NCBI RefSeq assembly: GCF_004795895.1
Contig: NZ_CP039250.1
Coordinates: 4,007,501 to 4,071,500, forward strand
Length of the DNA stretch: 64,000 nt
Reading direction: 5' to 3'
Origin: Sphingopyxis sp. PAMC25046
GTDB taxonomy: Bacteria > Pseudomonadota > Alphaproteobacteria > Sphingomonadales > Sphingomonadaceae
The notes below the pieces were generated by a model, which saw only the letters and a list, made by a program, of their open reading frames with translations, was not told where the DNA came from and did not search any database. Both the position numbers and the translations under genes were made by a program. This document shows, one piece after another, positions 45,130-52,805 of this stretch (position 1 is the stretch's first letter; each line of letters begins with the position of its first letter).

Positions 45130-45576
45130 ATGCGCCAATGTGGCGGCGACCACACCCACGAAGCCGCCGCCCTCCTGCCCCTCACCGCCGACAACAAGGT
45201 CGACGCACGGTCCCTGCACGGGTGGCTTGGGGTCGGTCGGAACTTCCCGACTTGGTTCGGACAGATCGTCAGCGACTATGGTTTCGAGGAGGGCGCAGAC
45301 TTTTGCCCCGTTTCGGGCAAAACCTCCGCGAAGGGCGGAAGGCCTACGAAAGAGTACCTCCTGACCCTCGACGTCGCCAAAGAGATTGCCATGATCGGCA
45401 ACACGCCGAAGGGCAAGGCGACCCGCCGCTACTTCATCGCTGCCGAGAAGGCCGCAGCCAAGATGGCGATTGCATGTCTTGCCAACACAAGTGCCGCTGA
45501 TATGAAATCGGCATGGGGATATTTGACTTCTTGGGGAACCACATCCTTGCTTCCATTGTCGGGGCGTTCGGTGTGA
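45130..45576 (+). CDS. AntA/AntB-type phage antirepressor domain protein
   Basis: This is a 148-residue protein. The AntA/AntB domain is clear at about residues 14-105: DARSLHGWLGVGRNFPTWFG, IVSDYGFEEGADFC and KEYLLTLDVAKEIAM, ending in GNTPKGKATRRYFIAAEKAA. Phage antirepressors bind or antagonise the prophage repressor. The usual C-terminal ANT/KilA-C domain is missing; the tail after residue 120 overlaps the start of the next gene, suggesting truncation. Confidence 0.85.
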   Translation: MRQCGGDHTHEAAALLPLTADNKVDARSLHGWLGVGRNFPTWFGQIVSDYGFEEGADFCPVSGKTSAKGGRPTKEYLLTLDVAKEIAMIGNTPKGKATRRYFIAAEKAAAKMAIACLANTSAADMKSAWGYLTSWGTTSLLPLSGRSV

Positions 45577-46097
45577 TTACCTATGGCTTAGGCATAGCGG
45601 AGCAGGCGCAAGCCATCGTTACGAGATTCAAGGCGTGGCAACTTCAGGCGCTGGGTGCGGCATTTTTTGCTGTCGCTGTTGTGATGGTTCTTGTTGATTT
45701 TGAGCAAACGCGCAGCGGAGGCGTGGCGCATAGCGCTCCCGTGCTGCCGTCGGTTGAAGGAAGCCCAAACCCCAATGTTCTGCCCGCAAATATCTCAGCG
45801 GAGTATGAGCAGTTGATGTCCGGCCCTCATACAGAACTACAAGAACAGCGATTCCTTAAAACCTATTCCGGCAAGCATTTAGAACTTACCTTGAAGCTCG
45901 TCACTATCCGGCAGGAGGGCAGTGGACTCCGGGGGCAGTTTTATGCGGGTGGTAATCCCGGCGTATTTGCGACGTTTGCTCCCGAATGGAAGGAATACCT
46001 TCTGAGCAAGAACGTCGGGGATATGATCCGCTTTCGGGCCAAAATTATCGGCGACGAAGCCAGCGGCTATGCGCTTGGAGAAGCATCGCCGATTTAG
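45513..46097 (+). CDS. two-span membrane protein with periplasmic-like C-terminal domain, unknown
   Basis: This is a 194-residue protein with hydrophobic helices at about 8-30 (LASIVGAFGVITYGLGIAEQ) and 45-65 (LGAAFFAVAVVMVLVDF), then a soluble C-terminal domain from about 95 (EQRFLKTYSGKHLELTLKLV, GDMIRFRAKIIGDEASGYAL) that looks like a small beta-barrel. It overlaps the antirepressor gene by 64 nt in another frame. GC content is lower than in flanking chromosomal genes. Family not recognised. Confidence 0.7.
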   Translation: MGIFDFLGNHILASIVGAFGVITYGLGIAEQAQAIVTRFKAWQLQALGAAFFAVAVVMVLVDFEQTRSGGVAHSAPVLPSVEGSPNPNVLPANISAEYEQLMSGPHTELQEQRFLKTYSGKHLELTLKLVTIRQEGSGLRGQFYAGGNPGVFATFAPEWKEYLLSKNVGDMIRFRAKIIGDEASGYALGEASPI

Positions 46098-46179
46098 TTG
46101 CCGTCCGCTTTCGGTTTCGGTTTTGCCTTCGCGACTTGTTTAGCCGCGCTTGAAGTTGCTGAAATAGCCTTCCACGGAG

Positions 46180-46779
46180 ATGCTGTGGATGATCCGCACG
46201 GTGATGTTCGCATACTCAGCGGTGCCACGGCCTTCGACCGCTGGGTCCGTCACGAAGTCCTCCGGCGATCCGCAAGACCGGCGGCGGCTGTCTCGGCATG
46301 CGCCTACCCCGCGTCACTCCCACAACAACCCCATGATCCTGAATCATGGAGATGGGTTCGCATGGCGCAAAAGCGAGCCTCACGTCACGCTCATCACCGA
46401 AAGCGGCCTCTACAAGCTCATCATGCGCTCGGACAAAGCCGAGGCGGTCGAGTTCCAGAACTGGGTGACCCGCGAGGTGCTGCCCGCAATCCGCCGCACC
46501 GGCGATTACGTGATGCAGGACGCGGACGTCGAAGCGGTGTTGGACCAGCAGCCCTCCAACCCAGCGCGGGCCGAGGTGGACCTCTTGGGGTCCGTCATGT
46601 CCACCATTGAGGCAATGAAGGCGCTGGTCGAGGAGAAGGACGCGGCGCTGGCCGAAAAGCTCGGAAATTCACCGCTTCGCGGGGTACCTGCAATTAATCC
46701 GGACTATCGGACAGAGAAGCCATCCGCCCCCGGTTCAGGATATTTAAGGTTACCTAAAGGGTCCGTTTGGTCTCCCTGA
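46180..46779 (+). CDS. BRO-N-type antirepressor fragment
   Basis: The recognisable part is at residues 70-115: VTLITESGLYKLIMRSDKAE and FQNWVTREVLPAIRRTGDYV, the second half of the BRO N-terminal DNA-binding domain of phage antirepressors. The preceding 50 residues are Arg/Ser/Pro-rich and do not look like the usual FxGxxVRxxxxDGEPWF half, so the 5' end is probably decayed or the true start is ATG 46333. The C-terminal tail carries AEKLGNSPLRGVPAINPDYR. Confidence 0.65.
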   Translation: MLWMIRTVMFAYSAVPRPSTAGSVTKSSGDPQDRRRLSRHAPTPRHSHNNPMILNHGDGFAWRKSEPHVTLITESGLYKLIMRSDKAEAVEFQNWVTREVLPAIRRTGDYVMQDADVEAVLDQQPSNPARAEVDLLGSVMSTIEAMKALVEEKDAALAEKLGNSPLRGVPAINPDYRTEKPSAPGSGYLRLPKGSVWSP

Positions 46780-46803
46780 AGAGACCCCTCAGGACCACCT
46801 TAA
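46744..46803. other. 60-nt nested inverted repeat over the end of the BRO gene
   Basis: Three nested stems on one axis: TTAAGGT/ACCTTAA (46744-46750 and 46797-46803), GGTCC/GGACC (46760-46764 and 46792-46796) and GGTCTC/GAGACC (46769-46774 and 46781-46786). It spans the TGA at 46777. No U-run follows, so it could be an RNA-processing site, a terminator of phage type or a DNA-level binding site. Confidence 0.6.
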
Positions 46804-46915
46804 GTCACCCATGGGTCAACCTCCTCCAACATTACCTCTTACATCCTTCAGGTGTGGGCGGGGTGGCATACGCCCCCGGTCCCCTGTCGGATCATTGACC
46901 TAGGACATCATCACC

Positions 46916-47251
46916 ATGACAACCACCGACACCTTCACCATGGATTATCACGGCAAGCCGCTTCGCGTCATTATGAAGGACGGGGAGCAGTGGTTTGTCG
47001 TTTCCGACCTTTGCCGCATCCTCTCTGTCTACATGCGCGGGGACAAGCCGCGTACTGAGGAAGCGATGCGACGCCTCCGCCCCGGCACCAAGGCTCTTCA
47101 CCCTGTCGAGACTTCGTGCGGGCCTCGCTGCGTCGGGATCGTCAATCACGAAGGTACAGCCGACCTCGCCTTTTGGGCGAAGCACCCCGACGCCCCTGAG
47201 CTGTTCGTCTTTAACGTCGATCAAGCTGCCCGAGAGGCGGTCGCGGCGTAA
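46916..47251 (+). CDS. BRO-N-like antirepressor domain protein (diverged)
   Basis: This 111-residue protein starts with FTMDYHGKPLRVIMKDGEQW and FVVSDLCRILSVYM, the first half of the BRO N-terminal domain; the second half (VGIVNHEGTADLAFWAKHPD) keeps the position of the VNESGLY motif but is diverged. No C-terminal partner domain is present. Together with the preceding fragment it may represent two decayed or split antirepressors. The start at 46916 follows CATCACC; the Shine-Dalgarno is weak. Confidence 0.7.
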   Translation: MTTTDTFTMDYHGKPLRVIMKDGEQWFVVSDLCRILSVYMRGDKPRTEEAMRRLRPGTKALHPVETSCGPRCVGIVNHEGTADLAFWAKHPDAPELFVFNVDQAAREAVAA

Positions 47252-47586
47252 GCCTCCGCCCTCAGGCACCCCTCAACGACCAGATCGTTGTGGGTCGCCG
47301 CACATGCCGACGGTCGGCACGGGCTGGTCGCGGCGTAAGCGGCACCCCTAAACGGCCCCTGCAGACCTGCAGCGCCGTTCCCTATTCCTATCGGTCGACC
47401 TCCTCGCCGCCAGATCAGCGGCGGGTGACGGTTCCGTAGCCCCCGCCCGTGCCTCACGCCTTTTTGTCGTGGGCGCTGGAGCGCGGCGGGGGCGTCTCAT
47501 TCCGGCCTGAGCCGGATAGCTTCCCATCGGGGGGCGCCCGTCCGTGGCACACGCCACACCACCACCACCAACGAAAGCCTACGACA
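47252..47586 (+). other. 335-nt gene-free interval in the island
   Basis: No gene is supported. A 15-bp direct repeat GGTCGCGGCGTAAGC occurs at 47239-47253 (end of the BRO-N gene) and 47326-47340, suggesting a small duplication. Short palindromes such as CTGCAGACCTGCAG and a GC-rich stretch precede the next gene, whose start at 47587 has only a weak Shine-Dalgarno. Confidence 0.5.
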
Positions 47587-48339
47587 ATGAGCGACGACAA
47601 CACCGGCAATCCTGCCGATACCCCATACACCGGCCCCGATCACGGCTTCGGCGACGACAACGCCCTTGCTGCCGAAATCCTCTCCTTCGATCACCTTAAC
47701 GACACCAACGGCTCCGCTGCGGCATCCCGCCAAGTCCTGAGCCGGACTGAGTTCAAGCCGACGGTCTCGGCCCTCGCGCCTGAGATGCGTCAGCCGATCA
47801 TCGCGCAGCTTGCCGGTCTCACCGGTGCGGCCCGTGAGGCTCGGGAAGCGGAGCTGGTCAATACCGCTATTGCCAACCTCGCGCTCGGCGCTCGCGTCCG
47901 CCAAGGCCCCGGCGTTGGCGCCAATGCCTATCAGGTCGAGATGTTCGCGCAGGCCAACCAGCTTCGCCAGCTGGACCAAGAGCAGAGCCGCATCGTGGCG
48001 CAGCTCGCCGAGTTCGACGGTTACAAGACCGGCGCGGTCGATCCGACCACGGGCGAGCCGACGGCGGAGAAGGTTTACCGCTATCAGGGTGACCGCCGCC
48101 GCGCGCTCGAAAACCGCCTGGGCGAAATCGCACGGGAAGCAGCGGACCTTGAAGGCCCTGCGGGTGACCGCCGCATGAAGGCGGCCCTCAAGAAGGCCGT
48201 GGACGACGTGAAGAAGTCGCGCGACCAGTACGCCATCATGGAGGAAGCCAAGGCCCGCGCCGTGCACAATGCGCGCGAAGCCCGTATCGACAAGCTGGCC
48301 GCTGGCTTTGGTAAGGGCCTGACCGGGAATGTGGCCTAA
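47587..48339 (+). CDS. phage-type protein with long helical coiled coil, unknown
   Basis: This is a 250-residue protein. The N-terminus is acidic/disordered (MSDDNTGNPADTPYTG), then long amphipathic helices with many Ala/Arg/Glu (QAQANQLRQLDQEQ-like stretches; AALKKAVDDVKKSRDQYA near 200). Such helical, soluble proteins are seen among phage scaffold or internal proteins, but I do not recognise a family. It is first in a run of small genes leading to the internal-virion-like gene and is followed after 3 nt by the next ORF. Confidence 0.65.
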   Translation: MSDDNTGNPADTPYTGPDHGFGDDNALAAEILSFDHLNDTNGSAAASRQVLSRTEFKPTVSALAPEMRQPIIAQLAGLTGAAREAREAELVNTAIANLALGARVRQGPGVGANAYQVEMFAQANQLRQLDQEQSRIVAQLAEFDGYKTGAVDPTTGEPTAEKVYRYQGDRRRALENRLGEIAREAADLEGPAGDRRMKAALKKAVDDVKKSRDQYAIMEEAKARAVHNAREARIDKLAAGFGKGLTGNVA

Positions 48340-48342
48340 GCC

Positions 48343-48552
48343 ATGACGGACCGTCACACCGCGCCCGACACGTCGGCTGGCGAAAAGGCTTGGCGCGACA
48401 TCGTCGATGACATGTTCGCCGTGCATCCTCCCGCAGAACCCCTTCACGACCCCTACGGCCCCGATAGCGACGATTATGCCACCCGCACCCGCGAGCAGGT
48501 AATCGAACTTCCCGGTGGTCTCGTGCGGGTCGATTACGGCGCCGCCGTCTAA
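48343..48552 (+). CDS. small acidic protein, unknown
   Basis: This 69-residue acidic protein (EKAWRDIVDDMFAVHPPAEP, then GPDSDDYATRTREQVIELPG) starts 3 nt after the previous stop, an arrangement that supports co-translation. No known domain seen. Confidence 0.6.
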   Translation: MTDRHTAPDTSAGEKAWRDIVDDMFAVHPPAEPLHDPYGPDSDDYATRTREQVIELPGGLVRVDYGAAV

Positions 48553-48646
48553 CCTACTTGTCCGCCCCGTGCGGGCGCCCCCCGCCGCGTTCGTCATGGT
48601 TCCCGGCGGGGGGACTTCTTTCGAACCATGACAACCCCAAGGAACC

Positions 48647-49111
48647 ATGACCCCCGACACCGATATTCCGGCCCGCGTTGGCCGCGAGCGGACGTGCGCC
48701 CAGTGCGCCTCCGTCTACCGCTCACAGCGCGCCTCATCCCGCTATTGCTCCAATGCCTGCCGTCTGAAGGCGGGCAGGGGCAAGGCTCCGACCGGCGGAC
48801 CCCATACTGGCCTCGCTGGCTTCTCGGTCGTGAGCAAGATGCTCATGCGCCGCAGCCTCGCTGGGCAGATCGCCCTGGCGAGCAGTCGCGACCCCGGTCC
48901 AGCCGTCTACGCCCTCACGGTCCCTGCAGACTACGCATACGAAGAGATGCGGGCGCTATTCGACCGCAAGGGCTTCGGCATGTTGACCCGCGAGGAGTTC
49001 AACGGCGCCCTACGTGCCGATGGTCTCCGTGCCTATTCGACCGACGCCCCCGACACCGCTGACCGCAAACGCTGGCAGGCCCGTCAACGGACCGCAGCGG
49101 CTCGCCCCTAA
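48647..49111 (+). CDS. small zinc-finger protein
   Basis: This is a 154-residue protein. Near the N-terminus it has RTCAQCASVYRSQRASSRYC followed by SNACRL, a CxxC...CxxxC zinc-ribbon of the kind found in phage-encoded nucleic-acid-binding proteins. The rest is helical with no recognised domain. AAGGAAC precedes the ATG. Role unknown. Confidence 0.7.
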   Translation: MTPDTDIPARVGRERTCAQCASVYRSQRASSRYCSNACRLKAGRGKAPTGGPHTGLAGFSVVSKMLMRRSLAGQIALASSRDPGPAVYALTVPADYAYEEMRALFDRKGFGMLTREEFNGALRADGLRAYSTDAPDTADRKRWQARQRTAAARP

Positions 49112-49118
49112 GCACCCC

Positions 49119-49210
49119 CTTAGCGGCTCATTTTGGGCGTGACCCATCCTGCCCTACCGCAGCCGCGAACATGAGCCGCTAAGCATAGCTGAGACCCGCA
49201 GAAATGCGGG
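49119..49210. other. long inverted repeat and GAAA-loop hairpin between small phage genes
   Basis: CTTAGCGGCTCAT (49119-49131) and ATGAGCCGCTAAG (49171-49183) are a perfect 13-bp inverted repeat separated by 39 nt. A second hairpin CCCGCA-GAAA-TGCGGG lies at 49195-49210, and GGCCACTTTGGCC follows. No U-tract is present. The structures may process or stabilise the polycistronic mRNA, as in lytic podoviruses, or form a protein site. Confidence 0.6.
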
Positions 49211-49294
49211 GGTGAAAAAGGCCACTTTGGCCGACCCTCCCTAGCCCCAAAGCGGCTCTACAGCTCCCCCTCAAGAAACCGAAAGGCACCCGTC

Positions 49295-49576
49295 ATGGGC
49301 AAGCGCAGACCCGTTCCGACCCCTGAGGGTCACCAGCAGTGCCACCAGTGCCTTGCCATGAAGCCGGTCTCGGCCTTCGAGCCGTGCGACTATCGCCCTG
49401 CCGGAATCAAGGCGACATGCCGTCCGTGCCTTGTCGCCGACCGCGAAGCGGCGTCCTACGTCCAGCGGATGCAGGATGCGGCCTATTGGCGCGAGCGGGC
49501 CGACGGGCCTTCACCGATGACGGCCCCGCTATCGGCTCTTTTGGCGTCCGACATTGCGCTCGACGATCACGCCTAG
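49295..49576 (+). CDS. small zinc-ribbon protein
   Basis: This is a 93-residue protein with a CxxC...CxxC module: QQCHQCLAMKPVSAFEPCDY and IKATCRPCLVADRE. The layout (CxxC, short spacer, F, then CxxC) resembles the N-terminal zinc part of HNH-type phage endonucleases, but no HNH residues follow. AAAGG lies upstream of the ATG. Confidence 0.68.
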   Translation: MGKRRPVPTPEGHQQCHQCLAMKPVSAFEPCDYRPAGIKATCRPCLVADREAASYVQRMQDAAYWRERADGPSPMTAPLSALLASDIALDDHA

Positions 49577-49634
49577 GGGCTTGTGCCCCTGCACCTCGCA
49601 TCGCCTTTGAGCGCGCGAAAAAGACACCGACTTG

Positions 49635-49811
49635 ATGGCTTTTCTGATTGGATTTCTGATGACCCAATATCCCTTTGCCGCCGCCGCAATGGCGCTGGCC
49701 AGCGAACACGCCCGCGAAAGATTCGCCCACATCGCTCAGAGCAATCGCTTCGAAAGGCCCGATGGGGTCTTGCGGATCGTGGCCCACGAGCGACGGAGCC
49801 GCCGCCGATAG
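49635..49811 (+). CDS. possible small ORF with hydrophobic N-terminus
   Basis: This 58-residue reading frame (MAFLIGFLMTQYPFAAAAMA at the N-terminus, basic RRSRRR end) lies between the zinc-ribbon gene and the internal-virion-like gene. It is below common length cut-offs. There is no good Shine-Dalgarno; I include it as possible because the region is otherwise gene-dense and the N-terminus could be a membrane helix. Confidence 0.35.
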   Translation: MAFLIGFLMTQYPFAAAAMALASEHARERFAHIAQSNRFERPDGVLRIVAHERRSRRR

Positions 49812-49998
49812 ATTCTGCACAAAAATCCGAAGCGGGATACGCATACGGCGATTGGCGGCGTTCCCCCGTAGGCGGGCATGTCCGGACGACTATTGCCGCG
49901 CATCCCCTTCAATCCCTCCAAGTTCCCTGCCAGCCCCGTAGCTGGCCGCGAGGGTATGCCGTTCGACACGGCACCCCGCCAACCGCCCCGCCGGGGCT

Positions 49999-52362
49999 AT
50001 GAAAGATACCAACATGGCAGACCTATCGCGGGTCACCGCCCGCACCTCCGGTCAATCGCGCGAGCGGCTGGTCGACCGCCGCACTTCCATCCTACCCGAA
50101 CGCCGCGACACGCGCACCGACCGCCTGCAAGCCGCCGCAACGATGGCGACAGCACGGCGGGGCGACGGGGGCGCAGAGGCCCTTATGCGGTCTTTGGGCA
50201 TGGTGACCGACGCAGCGCGGGACTTCCAGCAATACGCCAATACCAAGTTCGCCAAGGATGTGAGCGACAACGCAGCACGCGGCGCGCTCGACCAAGCGGC
50301 TGGGGCCGTGGACGAAGAAAAGGCGGGGCGCTCTTACGCTTACCGCAATGCCGTCGCCCGTGGGCGGACCATGTCCGCTTGGAATGACAATCTCCGCGAG
50401 TTCGACGAGGAGCTTCGCGCCGTTGTCGAACAGCAGGATCAATTGACGCTGGAGGAGCGGCAGGCCGACGTCCGCGACCGCGTCGAAACCTTCTTTGAAG
50501 GCTTCGCCGTCGATTCGGAAACGGGCCAGCTTCGCGACTTCCTCGCGACCCCTGAAAGTATGCGCTACCTCGCGGAGCAAATGGGGCAGACCCGACCACA
50601 GTTTGAATCGCTGGCGCTTCAGAGGATCGAAGAGCGTTTCAACGAGGAGGCCATAGGTCACTTCACGAAAAGCGTTCGCGATCAGGCCGACCGGGGGCAT
50701 GTGGACTTGTCCGTGGCGCTGTCCGTCCTGCCTCCCACTGTCCGCCTAGATAAAGTCCGCGCCGCCCTTCTGGACACCGTGCCGGAGATTGCAGCGCAGC
50801 TTGAGGAGACCGGCAGGGCGCTGGACGGTGTGCAGCTGTTCGATAGCCTGTTGGCTGGCGGCATTGATGTCGACGGGACGGCGGGCGAGACACTCGACGC
50901 AACGACGCTAGCGGCCGTTCGTGGTCCTGCGGCGGTCGACGTGCCGCCTTCGACAACGCGCGGCGCACCTGACACCACACCCGCCCCCGCATTCTCTCCC
51001 GCAGCCTTCAAGGCCGCCGTTCGTGGCCCCGAAAGTGGCGGCGACGACAGCGCGACCAACAGCATGGGGTCGAGCGCGAGCGGACGTTATCAGTTCGTGG
51101 AAGGCACGTTCAAGCGGCTCTATAAGCGCGTCTATGGCGCGACGAGTGGGCAGGCCCGCGAAGCGTGGGCAAGCAAGCGGTTTGACGTCGCCGTGCAGGA
51201 AAAGCTCATGGACGCGCTCATCGCCGACAACCAGAAGGCGCTTACCGCTATCGGCAAGCCGATCAGCACTGCGAACATGTACATCATGCACGTATTGGGC
51301 GCCGGAGACGGCCCCCGGTTCCTTCAGGCCGACCCTAACACCCCCGTTGACCAGCTTCTCAGCGCGACCATCGTACGGCAGAATCCGACCTACTTCGGTG
51401 GCGGCAAGACCGTAGCGCAATCGTCGACGCGCATTGCATCGGCCATCGGCGCTGGCAGCGGCGAGGATGTCGGCGGTTCGGTCATCGCACCCGATCCGAC
51501 CTACGCCTCCCCTTCGGAGAAGCTGTCGCCCATCGAACTCTACATACGCGGCCCTAAGCCCGCCTTCGGCGCCCCGGTCATGACCGGCGGTCTTGCCCTG
51601 ACACCATCGGAACGGCGCCAGCTCCTTCAGGTGCGCGAAGCCTATATCGCCAAGGCGACGGCCCAGTGGCACCGCGACGAGAAAGCGCGCACCGACCGCA
51701 ATGCAACGTCGCTCATGATGGGCATATTCGATCAGGGGCCAATCGTCACAGCTGAGCGCATCACCAGCATGGCGGAGGACGGTGACATAGGCGAGGATGA
51801 CGCAGTGCGCCTCTATGGTATGCTTCAATCGAAGACCGACCGCGCGGCCTCTTATGCAGACCGAGCGGAAGCCAAGCGCGACCGCGCGGCGCAGGAAGCC
51901 GAAGACGACGAGGTTGACGCGATCACCGCACACCTGCTGCGGGACGCCATCACCGGCAAGAAGTCGCCGGAGGAAGTCCGCACGGACATGCTCAGGACGC
52001 TGAAGGGCATCGGCCCCTCAGTGGCCGCTAGGGTCATCTCAGGTGTTGGCGGGACGCTGAACGGGCTGGAGAACGTCCAGCAGGGGACGGCGCCTTTCCG
52101 TGACGGTGTCGAGATGCTCGACAGGACCGACCGCCATACGATTATCCGGAACGCGCTGCGTATTCCCGGCATCCCTGCAGCCAAGCGCGACCTAGTCGAG
52201 AAGCTGGCGGGCAATCGTGTCGATCAGGCGATAATGCGGTATCAGCGCGACGTGACCAACGGCAAAGACTCCGCAGCGGCAATGGCTGCGGCCCGTAGCT
52301 GGGCAGTGCAGGGGATTGCGCTGGATGCTGCAAGGGTGTCGGGCGCCAATGCTCGGCGCTAG
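49999..52362 (+). CDS. phage internal virion/ejection-like protein with transglycosylase-like segment
   Basis: This is a 787-residue protein. The N-terminal 330 residues are long helices (e.g. FEGFAVDSETGQLRDFLATP). A muramidase/transglycosylase-like segment follows at about 340-400: FKAAVRGPESGGDDSATNSM and SASGRYQFVEGTFKRLYKRV, with Glu in the PESGG position as in SLT-type lytic enzymes. The C-terminal 300 residues are helical (EDDEVDAITAHLLRDAITGK). Such proteins are injected with phage DNA through the cell envelope. It is the only virion-type gene seen in the island. Confidence 0.8.
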   Translation: MKDTNMADLSRVTARTSGQSRERLVDRRTSILPERRDTRTDRLQAAATMATARRGDGGAEALMRSLGMVTDAARDFQQYANTKFAKDVSDNAARGALDQAAGAVDEEKAGRSYAYRNAVARGRTMSAWNDNLREFDEELRAVVEQQDQLTLEERQADVRDRVETFFEGFAVDSETGQLRDFLATPESMRYLAEQMGQTRPQFESLALQRIEERFNEEAIGHFTKSVRDQADRGHVDLSVALSVLPPTVRLDKVRAALLDTVPEIAAQLEETGRALDGVQLFDSLLAGGIDVDGTAGETLDATTLAAVRGPAAVDVPPSTTRGAPDTTPAPAFSPAAFKAAVRGPESGGDDSATNSMGSSASGRYQFVEGTFKRLYKRVYGATSGQAREAWASKRFDVAVQEKLMDALIADNQKALTAIGKPISTANMYIMHVLGAGDGPRFLQADPNTPVDQLLSATIVRQNPTYFGGGKTVAQSSTRIASAIGAGSGEDVGGSVIAPDPTYASPSEKLSPIELYIRGPKPAFGAPVMTGGLALTPSERRQLLQVREAYIAKATAQWHRDEKARTDRNATSLMMGIFDQGPIVTAERITSMAEDGDIGEDDAVRLYGMLQSKTDRAASYADRAEAKRDRAAQEAEDDEVDAITAHLLRDAITGKKSPEEVRTDMLRTLKGIGPSVAARVISGVGGTLNGLENVQQGTAPFRDGVEMLDRTDRHTIIRNALRIPGIPAAKRDLVEKLAGNRVDQAIMRYQRDVTNGKDSAAAMAAARSWAVQGIALDAARVSGANARR

Positions 52363-52376
52363 CCAGCGAGAATGAA

Positions 52377-52416
52377 GGAAGCCCCTAGGTGTCCCTGAGG
52401 GGTGCCGGGGGCTTCC
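52377..52416. terminator. bidirectional terminator-like hairpin
   Basis: GGAAGCCCC (52377-52385) pairs with GGGGCTTCC (52408-52416); the stem extends by AATGA/TCATT with one bulged A. It lies between the convergent internal-virion-like gene and the 64-residue minus-strand gene. T-tracts are short. Confidence 0.7.
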
Positions 52417-52423
52417 TCATTCC

Positions 52424-52618
52424 CTACGCTACCTTGCGCGCCCCGCGTGGGCGGCGGAGTAGCTTCTTCACGCGGCGGCGGATCGCCCGTGCCTTTGCGG
52501 GCAGCTTTGTGTCCCGCTCGGCCCTTTCGGGTGCCGCATAGTCCCCCAGCAGTGCCGATATTCGCGTGCGGATCGTCAGCACGTTCTCATATTCGGCAGC
52601 CATCTTGTCGTCTGTCAT
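52424..52618 (-). CDS. small basic protein, unknown
   Basis: This is a 64-residue protein (MTDDKMAAEYENVLTIRTRI at the start, KARAIRRRVKKLLRRPRG near the end). An excellent Shine-Dalgarno AGGAGG precedes the ATG at 52618 by 5 nt. The acidic-to-basic polarity suggests a nucleic-acid or membrane association. It is divergent from the small recombinase gene and could be a regulator or directionality factor; nothing proves this. Confidence 0.6.
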   Translation of the reverse strand: MTDDKMAAEYENVLTIRTRISALLGDYAAPERAERDTKLPAKARAIRRRVKKLLRRPRGARKVA

Positions 52619-52805
52619 GTAGCCTCCTGTTGTTGAGGCCCGACCATCTACACACAAGCGCGGCGAGGTGTTTCCGTTAACCGGAGCATCTCGGCGATTT
52701 GAGTCCAGACGAGTCCTTTCGGCGACGAGTTGAGAGAAGCAGCCTATTCCATAACCATACAAAACCGCCTAACGAGCGTTACGTGGAGTTGTAAGGAGTG
52801 ATCGA

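Noticed and set aside
47239..47340. 15-bp direct repeat GGTCGCGGCGTAAGC as a candidate attachment or transposition scar
   Set aside because: It is short, flanks no mobile gene and the second copy looks like a local duplication of the end of the BRO-N gene.
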